64,000 nucleotides of DNA from Paragorgia papillata. Taxonomy: Eukaryota; Cnidaria; Anthozoa; Scleralcyonacea; Coralliidae. The notes below the pieces were generated by a model. That model searched no databases. It saw nothing but the letters and a program-made list of their open reading frames with translations, and was not told where the DNA came from. Below are positions 11,801-22,876 of this stretch, piece after piece; within the stretch, counting starts at the first letter, position 1; every line of letters starts with the position of its first letter. The DNA lies in the NCBI GenBank assembly GCA_035771165.1, contig JAWNZC010000117.1, forward strand, positions 639,501 to 703,500, in the 5' to 3' direction. Made by a program: the position numbers and the translations under genes.

Positions 11801-14800
11801 AATTTTTTACATTTTGTATGCAAGTACTGGTAGGTGACAGTTTCATATGTCATCACTCTGATTTGTTTTTTAGTTATCCTGGCTTGAAGGTGGACATTGA
11901 TGAGGAATTTGAAAAATATAAGGTCCAGAATTACAGTACTATCGTTTTCATAGTTAGTTTTCCCACAATGCACCAGAAGGAAGTGTCATTAAAACTTAAA
12001 GGAATAGTACATGTGACATGTGTGAGGACTGGAGTGCAATGGTGTATGGAAGGGAGACATGGGCCATGAATGTGGAGCAGAGTGCAAGATTGGAGAGAAC
12101 AGAGATGAGGATGATACGATGGATGTGTGGTGTATCTTTGTGGGATAGAGTGTGGAGTTGAGAGAAAGAATGGGGATTGAGTTGGTGACTGATGTGAGGT
12201 GGAACTGGTTGAGATGGCTGGGGCATATATTATGGAAAGATGATGGTGACTGGGTGAAAAAAAGCATGTCGTATGAGGTGGAAGATGTGAGAGGAAGAGG
12301 AAGGCCAAGGACGACATGGAGTCGGGTTGTGGAGAGGGACATGAGAGAGTGTGGTCTAAAAAGGGAGGATGCACAAGAGAGAGAGAGGGAAGTGGAGGTA
12401 ACTGCTGTGGGAAGCCGCTGGCTAACCCCTGCGTAAATGGGGAAAATGACCATAAAACGAGTGTTGTTGTTGTTGTAGAGTACAGTGCACCAAGGTTACC
12501 ATGAGAAGAGTAACTTACAAAATACGTCTATGAGTCAGTCAGTCCATCGTTCTGTGGGTCGGTCGGTCGTCCCATGGGTCTATCGTTCTGTCGGTTTGTA
12601 TTTCTTGGCTATCAAGCAAGCCACTGTAGTTAAAATTAATACGCAAAATGTTTGCTTTGTAGAAATTGGCAGAGAAAATCCGACCTTTTGTTTGTGACAC
12701 TGTGAATTTCATGCATGAAGCTCTGAAGAGCAACAAGAGAATACTGGTTGAAGGAGCAAATGCTATGTTGTTGGACATTGATTTTGGTACGACTTTTCAT
12801 CAACGTTTATCAAGTTACCGTAATTAAATTACTTAAAAGATATACAACATTCTCTCTTTGCAGGAACATATCCTTTTGTGACGTCTTCAAACTGTTCAGC
12901 TGGTGGTGTATCAGCTGGTCTTGGTATACCTCCCAGAACCATTGGTGCAGTTTATGGTGTTGTGAAGGCGTATACTACTCGAGTTGGAGTTGGACCTATT
13001 CCCACAGAACAACTAAATGTAAGATTATGTTGTATATAATAAATAGGATACCAGTATAATATAGTAGTTGGGTATATTATAAGTAATATTGGGCATTTCA
13101 CTCGATTACATAGCATGTTCTAAGGATTTTGGGTGAAGGAAAATTCGAGTGTAGAATATATACATTTTAAGACCGAACCGGGACCAGTTGCAAAAAATGC
13201 AACTACACAGGCCTTCCGGCAGGAACTGAACCCACGACCTTGCGATTCTACGGTGCAATGCTCTGACCCGACTGAGCCACAGAAACGTGAGAAAAATCTG
13301 GCGATAAAAATCGCTTATTCTTGATTTATATCTGTTTGTTGGTATCGATTTGGGAGAAATATTCGTTATATTATGATTAAACTCCATGAAAGCTAAATTA
13401 TACTTTTCATTCGCATTTTTCTATAAATTTTTTTTATAAAAATGCTTTTGTGATTTGTTTGGATGAATTGTTCTTCCTAGCTTAGACTTGCTGCGACATT
13501 TATAGCTTTTATACATAATTATTTAATCGTCTTGTAGGAAATTGGTGAACATCTTCAAAAAGTTGGTCGTGAGTTTGGTGTCACGACTGGTCGTAAACGA
13601 CGATGTGGCTGGCTTGATCTGGTTATTGTAAAGTACTCAAATAGAATCAATGGCTACACGAGGTATGCACTTCACATTCAAATTGTCTCCCTTGTTATTG
13701 CGAGATTACTAGCTAACCAAGAACGAGGTGTAGTGTACAGGAAAATATTAGAGAGTAGAGTTGTTTAGGGGGCGATTACATGGACCGGGCTAGCCCGGTT
13801 ACCCGGGATGAAAATGTCCATGTAATCGTTTTCATCCCGGCAAACCGGGCTGAAAAACTGTTGAACTCGCTTCGATACGCGTTCGTTTGCTTGACTGTGT
13901 GAATAAATAGTGCTGAAAGGAACTGAAATAGAACATCAACGTTGTTTGTATGTTTCGTGATCAAAGTGAAGATTTAATAAATTAATTAGTCTTCGTGAAG
14001 ACGCTTTCCTGGGTTAGCTAAGACTTTAACAATCTTTTTATTAACGATGGGTTTACAAAATAAATAATAGACTAATTAGTGTAAAACTGAAGTAAAACTA
14101 ACGTAACTTTGCCCTTATTTACTTGATAATTGCGAATTTCGGCCTGAAATCATCCCGGGTTACCGGGCTAGCCCGCTCCATGTAATCGTTTCGTAAACTC
14201 ATCCCGGTTAACCGGGCCATGCGTCGTCCGCAATTCAGTCATCGATTGCAAGTTAGGTTTATCAGTCTTTTCATCAGTCCTTTCCTTTCATTTCCTTTTC
14301 CTTTCCACTTTCTTTTTCACTTTTCTTCACTTTCCTTTCCACTTTCCTTTAATTAAATTGCTAGTTTTTCATCAATAGTTTAGCTCTCACCAAACTCGAT
14401 ATCCTGACGAATCTGGGTGATTTGAAAATTGGAATCGATTACAAGTACAGAGGAGAAATATTACCATCTTTTCCAGGTACCTAAATGTCTTTTTTATTAC
14501 TTATTTACATAGTAAGGAATAAGGATCTCCATTATAGCTCCAAATACGCCTAACTCTTTCTACGAAAATGCTTGTATATATGTATGCAACAGAATTTTCA
14601 ACTTTATCATCACTTTATTTCATTCGGTAAACTTTGCGACTCTGTGTCTTCCAGCGTCCCTTGAAGTTCTAAATGAAGTCGAAGTACAGTATATCACTGT
14701 ACCTGGTTGGACAGACGATATCAGCAATGTTCGCAAGTTCGAAGATTTGCCCGAAGCTGCTCAGAATTATGTGAAAACTGTAGAAAAATACACGGGTTTA

Positions 14801-16791
14801 CCAGGTTAGTGTTGAAGACTATTGATAATTTTTTCAACTTGCAACACTGAAAATCATTGTTGCGTGACAATGATTAAGGTGTGCAACAACGCTTTTCAAC
14901 TTGCAACGCAACAAAGTGTTGCGTTGCAAGTTGAAGAAAAATGTTGCCCGTATTACCTCACCAGTAACAGCTTTTTGCATCGTTATGGTTATGAACTTAC
15001 GGCTATGAACTTATGGTTATTATTACGGTTAACTTATGCAGATTATGGTTAAGGTTATGAACTTTTGATTATAGTTGTAAATTTAAAGGGTTTATGCAGC
15101 GAAAAATAAGTTCGGGAGAGACTCTCTTATTTCAAAGAACTTTTGAAGTTATAAAAGATTGACGTTTGCAGCTCTTCCATATCTCACTTCGTTCTTTAGA
15201 TATTGAGATTTGCGTGATATGCAAATAACATCACTTAGACGTCACACTGTATAATGAATGACCTGTTGGAAAAACATGTCTATTCTTGCAATAATTCCAG
15301 TAAATCACTTGGAAACTTTTCATGTATAGTGTCCTACGATACACAGAAGCACATGCACAGTTAAAAGTGATTTCGTTAAATAATCTCAAATTGATATTCA
15401 AGATTTTCCAACAAGTCATTATGCAGTGTGACGTCTAAGTGATGTTATTTACATATAAAACAAATATCAATATCTCAAGAACGAAGTGAGATAAGGACGG
15501 ACTGTAAACGTCCATCTTTATGAATTTAAACGTTTTCTCAAATAAGAGAATTTCTTCACAGGTACCCCAAGCTCAAACTATGAGATTGATGTTTACTAGT
15601 TTATTATATTTTCAAGGGTTATTATAACGAAGTGACTGTTAAAGCTGTAAAATTTGATATAAATGCTTACCTTTTATCTTTGTGTGTTAATTTGTTGATT
15701 TGTCCGTGTAAGGAAACTGATTTGGACGTTCACACCCTTTGAACAACTTATAGCGTATCAGTAATGCGCATAGGCGCACAGGGAGCCCATCTTGGCAGCG
15801 CGTGGGCACCCTGTGGCGGACTCGAAAGACAGTCCCCCGCGCGTCTTTCGAGTCCGCCACAGGGTGCCCACGCGCTGCCAAGATGGGCTCCCTGTGATAG
15901 GCGTAGAGTTTTGTTTTTGTCCAGGGGGGCTGAAGTGCTGAACAGGGCCTTTTTAAGAATTTTCCCATGGGGGGCGTTTACAAAAAGGGACTCTTCTACG
16001 GGGGGCATGGGAAATGCCATTTCCTGCATTCTGAGGGGTGATTTTTAAGAACACTGAAGGTCATGAAATGTCATAAAAACTAGTTAAAATACAACACATT
16101 TCAACATTTTTTCGATGTTGTGTTTGCTGGGTTGACTTATCACTGTTATATGGGTGCTTTTGGCTGACAGGAATGAGTCTGTAGCAGTTACTTTAGCCTA
16201 ACGAGTAACCTATAATTTGTGAATGGTGATTGATGAGTCAGTTGCTGCAAAATTTCTAGGGGGGCTCAGCCCTCCCATTAAGATTTCTCAGGGGGCTAAA
16301 GCCCCTCAGCCCCCCCCCCCCCATACTCTACGCCTATGGTAATGCGAGTTGTTCAAAGGCGTGTGAACGTCCAAATCAGTTTCCTTACACGGACAAATTA
16401 ACACACAAAGATAAAAGGTAAGCATTTATATCAAATTTTACAGCTTTAACAGTCACTTCGTTATAATAACCGTTGAAAATATAATAAACTAGTAAAGCTT
16501 GGGGTACTGTGGTTTCTTTTTAACTTCATACATTTTCGCTGCATAAGCACTTTAAGGTTAAGGTTATAGTTATGAACGTATGGTGATGGTTATGAACTTG
16601 TGGTTTTGGTTGTGGTTACAGTTATGGAAAGGGTTAGTTTTCGGAATTTGATGATGAAAATTTGATGACAAACCGGCGACACATTAGTTTAGCAGTTGGA
16701 AACAATTGCTGACCGCATTCTTTCTTTCTCATTTACAGTACAATACGTTGGAGTTGGACCAACTCGTGAAGCCATGATAAAGCTATTTTAA
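6595..16791 (+). CDS. ADSS: Adenylosuccinate synthetase
   Basis: Condenses IMP with aspartate, using GTP, to adenylosuccinate: the first committed step to AMP, in the cytosol. Sixteen exons, all GT-AG with consistent phase: 6595-6738, 9294-9361, 9538-9572, 9951-10013, 10254-10304, 10419-10476, 10699-10744, 11596-11657, 11749-11781, 11874-11922, 12663-12786, 12864-13018, 13538-13662, 14379-14476, 14655-14804, 16739-16791, stop TAA. The product is 437 aa, near the usual 430-457. Visible motifs: nucleotide loop [11 protein letters not shown] (residues 22-32, with the catalytic Asp27), NNAGHT with His55, GTTKKGIGP (142-150), [10 protein letters not shown] (314-323), and TKLD (342-345), the guanine-specificity motif. 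Three exons are only 33-46 nt. The ATG at 6595 is chosen because the open frame upstream has no ATG. Introns carry a LINE fragment, a SINE and many MITEs, none disturbing a splice site I can see. All key residues are present, so the gene looks functional. Confidence 0.97.
7354..7938. mobile_element. Non-autonomous DNA element with 23-bp inverted ends
   Basis: In ADSS intron 1. The left end GGCTCCCTATAGTTTCAATA is mirrored at the right by TATTGAAATTACTGTAGGGAGCC. Additional subterminal similarity occurs in inverted orientation. No clear target duplication and no coding potential beyond chance frames. Confidence 0.55.
8172..8497. mobile_element. Mutator-like MITE, copy 1, with 9-bp target duplication
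   Basis: The 326-bp element starts AACACCGCTACCAAACGTTT and ends in its inverse (AAATGTTTGGCAGTGGTGTT). It is flanked by a perfect 9-bp direct repeat, GTTTAGACC (8163-8171 and 8498-8506). A second copy at 36092-36452 has its own 9-bp duplication. Nine-bp duplications are typical of Mutator-like elements. It is in ADSS intron 1. Confidence 0.8.
8744..8820 (+). repeat. (CTGT)n microsatellite
   Basis: About 19 uninterrupted CTGT/GTCT units in ADSS intron 1. The Cys/Leu/Ser/Val open frame across it is a repeat artefact. Confidence 0.97.
11147..11358. mobile_element. Short hAT-like element with 8-bp target duplication
   Basis: Begins CAGTGCTGGATTAACC and ends CCAATCTGGCCCTG. It is flanked on both sides by ATTGCTGC (11139-11146 and 11359-11366), a perfect 8-bp duplication as made by hAT transposases. 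At 212 bp it is non-autonomous. It carries GGGGCCC words inside and sits in ADSS intron 7. Confidence 0.8.
11969..12478 (+). mobile_element. LINE 3' fragment (reverse transcriptase C-terminus), copy 1
   Basis: Translation with one or two frame breaks gives [19 protein letters not shown], then [49 protein letters not shown] and [11 protein letters not shown]. This is the conserved ORF2 C-terminal region of a non-LTR retrotransposon. It ends with a (TTG)n tail at 12463-12478. 5'-truncated and broken, so dead. It lies in ADSS intron 10, in the same orientation as the gene. A more degraded copy is at 47380-47665. Confidence 0.8.
13130..13290 (-). mobile_element. tRNA-derived SINE
   Basis: On the minus strand from 13290: an A-box-like TGGCTCAGTCGGGTCAGAGC, then a B-box-like GTGGGTTCAGTTCCTGCC about 40 nt further. 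The tRNA-unrelated body follows (GTTGCATTTTTTGCAACTGG, then GGTCCCGGTTCGG). No intact cloverleaf, so this is a SINE head and not a tRNA gene. It is in ADSS intron 12, antisense to the gene. Confidence 0.7.
13771..14190. mobile_element. MITE with GGGCTAGCCCGG inverted ends
   Basis: The left arm GCGATTACATGGACCGGGCT continues AGCCCGGTTACCCGGG. The right arm is its inverse at 14148-14190, ending CTCCATGTAATCG. Extra inverted copies of TCATCCCGG and CATGTAATCG lie at 13805-13850 and 14195-14215. The layout is like the 2577-3426 element though the sequence differs. It lies in ADSS intron 13. Confidence 0.6.
15769..16338. mobile_element. hAT-like element with 8-bp target duplication, third nesting level
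   Basis: Ends CATAGGCG / CGCCTATG. Perfect 8-bp flanking repeat GTAATGCG at 15761-15768 and 16339-16346. Length 570 bp. It contains a GC-rich perfect hairpin at its left end and C/G homopolymer runs near 16307-16321. No transposase. Confidence 0.75.
15777..15896. repeat. Perfect 54-bp-arm hairpin, GC-rich
   Basis: The left arm 15777-15830 is the exact reverse complement of 15843-15896, with a 12-nt loop (AGTCCCCCGCGC). GC content is far above the surroundings. Open frames on both strands across it give near-identical peptides only because it is palindromic; I do not call a protein. Confidence 0.9.
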
Positions 16792-17397
16792 CAGTTACTC
16801 GATTAACCCTGAATTGGTCTGCTCTAACAATTCAAGACTAATTGTCTTATGTGTGCGTATATTTGAAACTTCCTCACGGCTAACAGATGAACATTTCATT
16901 CGACATAGGCTATATACAAAGTGAAGTATAACGGAAGAGATGCAAGTTTACATTTTACTGGAATTAACGATTATTTTTTTGGGTTGTTTTTTTTTCGGAT
17001 TTTTTTTTTTTTTGCAGAGACTCAGATACATTTAATATTTTTAGCTTTAATTTTGATCTTACTAGAATTTTGATACTATTTATTTTATATATTCATTATT
17101 GAACTATTCGTAGTTTTAATGTTAATATTTACTTTTAAGAACGAAGTTATAATAATTTCTATTTTTGTGTAAATCTAATAGCGTAAAAAGACGAAACAAA
17201 AAAAAATTGACATCATGAGAATATACGTTTTTGGGAGTAACTGGATGTTGAAAGTTTATTTTATGTGTTGCCAATCGTTGGATGTGATTTAGTTGCATTT
17301 AATCAATTAAATGCGTTGGTTAGTTACAGAATATCAAAAATGTTGTAAATGACTTAATAATTCATGAAGGGGAAAAACAACATAAATCCATGTTTAA

Positions 17398-17850
17398 AGT
17401 GTTTTTATGAAACGAAAATTAAGTTTGTCTTATTTAAAAGAACACTTAAAATTATAGAGTAACATCTTTTGCAGTTTTTCGTTTCCTTGCTTTGTTCTTG
17501 AATATTTTAACGTCGTAGGTGCATAATGAGCTATCGGAGAAGGTTAGATATCTTTTCTATTATCAAACCAAATTAATTTGAATGAAACATGTGGATGTGT
17601 TTCGCCCACAACACTAAACATATAGATATTTAAGTGATTATTATATTTGATAATAGCAAAGATATATAACTTTCTCGATAACTCATGCACGTGTGACGTC
17701 AAAATGTTTAATTTGCATATCAAACAAACTAAAATATCTCAACAACGAAGCAAGGAAACGAAAAACTGCAAAAGACGTTACTCTATAATTTTAAGTGTTC
17801 TTTCAAATAAGACAAACTTAATTTTCGTTTCATAGGCGTTTTTACGGTTC
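17398..17850. mobile_element. Family T foldback MITE, copy 2
   Basis: The left end follows TTTAAA (17393-17398). The arms AAAATTAAGTTTGTCTTATT and its inverse (17800-17830) enclose inverted copies of CAGTTTTTCGTTTCCTTGC and of ATTTGCATATCAAAC-like sequence. About 450 bp. The right TTAA has decayed (TTTTTA). Same family as 15087-16551 and 20762-21224. Confidence 0.65.
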
Positions 17851-18769
17851 ACACGAGGTCAATCTTCATCAAACTTTTTTACACCAATAAACTTAATTGA
17901 CACAAAATGGTTCGTTTTGGAAGTTGTTAAATAAACGTGTTTTATCAGGTATAAAGTAATTGGCTATCGCTTCGTGTCTTTATAAGCACAAACTGCGAGT
18001 TTATTGAACGGCTTGAAACTCTGTATTTTGTAATTTGTACGTAAAAATTTTGAAGCTTGATCTTGTGTGATCTTGGGCTTGCTGTGGGCAAAGTGACCGG
18101 TGTAGTTGGTGGGCAGCGGTAGTATAAACAACCTTCATGCGCAGATCTCCTGACACGTAAATACGAAAAAAGAGTTTATCTTGGAAGAATGTGAACCTTG
18201 TTTATTAAAAAAATAGCAATAAAATAACAGTTAAGTGTGGTTGTTGCAAACGATATGTTCATGTTATCTGATTCCTGACAAGGAAGTGAGTAAATTAACG
18301 TGTAGTGGTACTTTATAACGAAACATTTAATACTTTATTTTTGAGTTGCAATGTTGCCATTTTAGTTGCGACTTGGGTCAGTTAAAACAATGTGTTGTGT
18401 ATAGCTTGCTAGTTAAGCTGTAAGTACTCCCGAAAATCATGAATTAATCCAGAACAGATAGAACCCGTAGCTTTTTGAACACTATTCTGGTGTTTGAGGT
18501 TTTTCTTTAGTATTTTCAGCTTGACTAGTCACTAGTAGACTAAAAGACTTGCTGCAATATCAACACACGTTTCTCTATTTTACTATTAATAATTATACAA
18601 TACCCTGGTTGCTATGCGTGTTTTCATTGGTTGTTTGCTACGATCTATTAGAGGACAGACACATGGACACATCAGATCACATCAGCTGACTTGCTTTTTT
18701 CCTTCTTCATGCCCCAAAATCTGGCAAGATTTTTGATAAAAACCTTTTAAATTTTTGTATGGTATAAAA

Positions 18770-18951
18770 CAAATAGATTCCATTTTTTGTTGTTGTCTGT
18801 TCAGTTATAGATGCACAGAAGATGTAACAACGTGGTAAGAACATCAGACTACGTCTCGTGGGCACTTTTGTTCTTACCACATTGTGATGTCATCTGTGCA
18901 TCTGTAACTGAATAATGGCAAAATGACCACAGCATAATGGCATCTATTTGT
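18770..18951. mobile_element. Small foldback element
   Basis: CAAATAGATTCCATT at the left and AATGGCATCTATTTG at the right. Inner arms: CAGTTATAGATGCACAGAAG with inverse CATCTGTGCATCTGTAACTG, and TGGTAAGAAC with GTTCTTACCA. No coding content. Confidence 0.55.
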
Positions 18952-19680
18952 TTAGCAACATGAAAATGTTCAATACTTATATGCAGTGGTTTATACATGT
19001 GTTGGATTAAATAGTTTATTAATTAATAATGAGTTTAACAACTTTACAATGAAGAACAGATACTAAACCTTTGAAAGACAGAGATATATCAACTGATGGA
19101 AAAACGTTGTCATCGTCATATCACGTCAAAGTTAGCTACGCCATAACAAACTAATTCAAAAGTTAATACAACATTGACGTATAAAACTACAGCTGAGTAC
19201 TATATATGCACTCAACACATGTATAGGTGTGATATTGAGTTATTGACGGAACCCATTACATTGCCTTAAAATCACTTTAAAAATTGACTTCACAACTCAG
19301 TTGACCATATATGTAGCCAGCTAACTGTGTAGCCAGTCCATTTTGTAACCAATATTTATAACTAAGTACTGTATATAGCCAATTCACTGTCAAGCTAGAT
19401 AAATGCATAGCCAGATGACAGTTTACAGTGTGGCACGATGACACTGTTGTAATTAGATTTGTGAACTCGGTAATTAGATTTGTGAAATATGTTGATTGTA
19501 CAGTTAGCATAGTAGAGTATTTTGGAATTGCTATTAAAAATCATTCTTATAAAAAGTATTTAACAAAATAAAAATTATAAAATCTACCGACCTAGATTTT
19601 TTCCAGCTTATTACCAGAAACACAATATTTTTTTGTTTGGCCTAAAATATTTCTCATACTGCTGTAGGTAAAACATCAGT

Positions 19681-20095
19681 ATGTCTTGGTTGGCTGATTT
19701 GGCAGGAAAAGCTGAATCATTGCTAGAGAAAGTAGACAAAACAGCTGCTAATGCTCTCCAGGCAGAAAAGGGGGTTGGTTCTGAGCCTCCTAGTAATGTG
19801 AGACCCCATACCAGAGATGCACCTTCAGCTGTAGTGGCAAATAGTTATAGTGGAAAGACAGACCATACAGTTGGTGCAAAAGGTATCCCCAAGACCAATG
19901 TTAACATTAATGGTAAGCATGATGATAATAATGACAATATATTCATTTACGGGTATTTAATCATATATTCCTTTTAATTTTTTTCTTTCCTTTTTTGTTC
20001 ATCCATCCATCCATCCTTCTTTCTCTTTTATCTTCCTTCCTTCCCTCTTTTCTTCCTTTTTTCTTTACTTCCTTTTTTCTTTCCTTCCTTTTCAT

Positions 20096-20179
<84 letters not shown>

Positions 20180-22498
20180 CCATCCATCCTTTCCTTCCTT
20201 TCCTTCTTTTCCTTTCCTTCCTTTCCTTTCCTTCCTTTCCTTTCCTTCATTCCTTCTTTCCTCTCCATTCCTTATCTTCCTTCCTTCCCTCCTTCCTTTC
20301 CTTCCTTTCCTTCTTTCTTTTCTTCCTTCCTTCCTTCCTTCCTTCCTTCCCTCCTTCCTTTCCTTCTTTCTTTTCTTCCTTCCTTTTTTCTTTCCTTTCT
20401 GTTTTCATTCTTTCCTGCATTAACCAGTTCATTCATAACCACAAATTTACACAGACTACACATGTATCACGTTTACAGATCGACCTTCTTCCCCAAAATC
20501 TAAAAGTATTTCCCAAGTGCCGAGGTCATCATCTCAAACAAACATAGGTCAGAAAAAGAATGATGATCAGTTGTTTGAGTTCCTCAACAGTGGTGCTTCT
20601 GTGGATGACAAGAAGAAAATTGCCAACCAGCTTCGATCATCTTCACCAATCCAAACATCGTCACCTAAAATGCCCAAACTAAACAATGCTGCACAGTCAG
20701 AGCAGAACAAGAAATCTAATGTTACTGGATCAGGTACTGTTAGTATTACTTCTTTCCTTAAAGGGGATTGGCATTAAAAATTAAGTTTGTCTAATTTGAA
20801 AGAACTCATAAAATTGTAATAGAAGATCCTTTACAACTTTTTCGTATCTTTCTGTGTTTTCAAGATATTTCAATTGTTTGATATGTAAATGAGATGGTCT
20901 CTGACGTCAGGAGTGGGGTAATATATTTTCATACAGAGCAAAATCACTTACATATCTAACATGAAATGTTCAGCATCGCAAGGAGTTTTTATGTGCACAG
21001 TTTCAAATGATTTCGCTGAACAAACTTAGAGATATAACTGGTTTTGCTACATGTGAAAATATTTTACCCCACACCTGACGTCAGAGACCATCTAATTTAC
21101 ATATCAAACGAATTGAAATATCTTGAAAACGAAGAGAGATACGAAAAAGTTGTAAAGGATGTTCTATTACAATTTTATAAGTTCTTTCAAATTAGACAAA
21201 CTTAATTTTTAGTGTTATTGCCCTTTAAATTTGAATTCCATTCTGGTAGCACGAGGTACAAAAATGACTATAAGATATAACTGGTTTTGCTACATGTGAA
21301 AATATTTTACCACCTGACGTCAGAGCCCATTTCATTTACATATCAAACAAATTGAAATATCTTGAAAATGAAGAGTGATACATTGTAAAGGATCTTCTGA
21401 CTATCACAATTTTATGAGTTCTTTCAAATTAGACAAACTTAATTTTTAGTGCTATTGCCCTTTAATAAATATTTCTAGAGGTATTGCACTTAGATTTAAA
21501 ATTTCGAGAAATTTCATATTCTTGTTTTGATACTGTTGTTTAGTTCACATGGTTTAGTGTCATCAGGCTATATGGTTTGTCAATTCTAACCAGAAAATTT
21601 AAATTTTATCTTTGAATATTGATCTTTCAATGGGGTCATCCCAGAAAGATCAATGCTCCCCCCAAGGAATTTTGTGCCATCTGAAGTGGGAGAGAGTAAA
21701 ATTAACTACAGATTTACTTAAATTATTGTAAGATGTCCGAAAAGGAGGGAGGACCAATTTGCCATAATTTCCTTGGGGGGGGGGGGGGGGGGGGGGGGGG
21801 AAAGGGGGGAATGGATATTTTCTGGAACAACCCAATATAGTTTTACACAGTACTGTATACAGTTTAAGTGTACCACTATTTTTTAAATTTGATTCAAGCT
21901 TTCAATTTTAAAATAATGAATGTGACAGAATCATTGTGATGTAGCTTTTGCTGCAGGGTTGTTTTGGCATTAAACATTGCTATTTACAGTATTTTTAACA
22001 CTTTGAAGCCTGACGACGAGTCTTTAGTATTTTATTCTGGCTAATGCCAGACAATTTGATTCAGTACAGGGAGAGGTCCATGCAGGCCTCAGAGTGTTAA
22101 TACATGTAAATCTTTTCTCATGAAGGCTATTTCTCTGAAAAAGAAACTTCTTATCAGACTGATGACTCTGTTGATGTTATTGATGCGAGCCCAACGCACA
22201 GCACAGAAATTGTTGCCACCAGCCTTCCTGAAGTGGAATCAGTTCAGACGTCTGGTGCAAGTCAATCCACAGGCAATGTCCAGCAACCAGCAAGAGTCTC
22301 GAACCTGGAACTGGAAAATAAATTATTGAGGAAAGAAGTGAATTCACTTAATGAAGAACTACTGTCTCTTGCTCAACGCTCTAAGGAAGCCCAGGAAAGT
22401 GAGTGCGAAAAATGTTATGTCTTCTTTGATATGGAAAAACCTCAAATGGTTACTATTGAAACAAACAGATAAACAAAACGTTTGACAGGCAGAAAGAC

Positions 22499-22532
<34 letters not shown>

Positions 22533-22784
22533 GGGCAGGTGGGCAGGCAGACAGACAGACAGACTGACTGACTGACCAACCGACCGACAGACAGACAGAT
22601 GGGCGGGTGGGCAGGCAGACAGACAGACAGATGGGCAGGTGGGCAGGCAGACAGACAGACAGACAGACAGACGGGCAGGTGGGCAGGCAGACAGACAGAC
22701 AGACGGGCAGGTGGGCAGGCAGACAGACAGACAGACGGGCAGGTGGGCAGGCAGACAGACAGACAGACGGGCAGGTGGGCAGGC

Positions 22785-22816
<32 letters not shown>

Positions 22817-22840
22817 GGGCAGGTGGGCAGGCAGGCAGGC

Positions 22841-22876
<36 letters not shown>

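Larger units (their letters stand above)
15553..16515. mobile_element. Second foldback element inserted in the first
   Basis: Inverted ends GGTACCCCAAGCT / AGCTTGGGGTAC. Long arms: 15600-15768 pairs with 16339-16500, for example TTATAACGAAGTGACTGTTA and its inverse, and CCGTGTAAGGAAACTGATTT and its inverse. Its centre is occupied by the hAT-like element at 15769-16338. Confidence 0.7.
15087..16551. mobile_element. TTAA-flanked foldback MITE (family T), interrupted copy
   Basis: Starts AGGGTTTATGCAGCGAAAAA after TTAA (15083-15086) and ends TTTTCGCTGCATAAGCACT before TTAA (16552-16555). Inside, the arms at 15118-15240 and 15420-15550 are inverted copies (TATCTCACTTCGTTC / GAACGAAGTGAGATA; GACGTCACACTG / CAGTGTGACGTC). 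The right arm is split near its end by the element at 15553-16515. It is in ADSS intron 15. Relatives: about 17398-17850, 20762-21224 and 21270-21461. Confidence 0.7.
16792..19680 (+). other. Intergenic: ADSS 3' flank to golgin-84 start
   Basis: AT-rich ADSS 3' flank with T-runs at 16974-17012, then a family T foldback (about 17398-17850), a small foldback at 18770-18951, and 700 bp of unremarkable AT-rich sequence before the golgin start codon. No further coding exon is recognised. Confidence 0.5.

Noticed and set aside
15687..16048. Similar peptides ([16 protein letters not shown]) on both strands
   Set aside because: The similarity is forced by the perfect DNA hairpin at 15777-15896.
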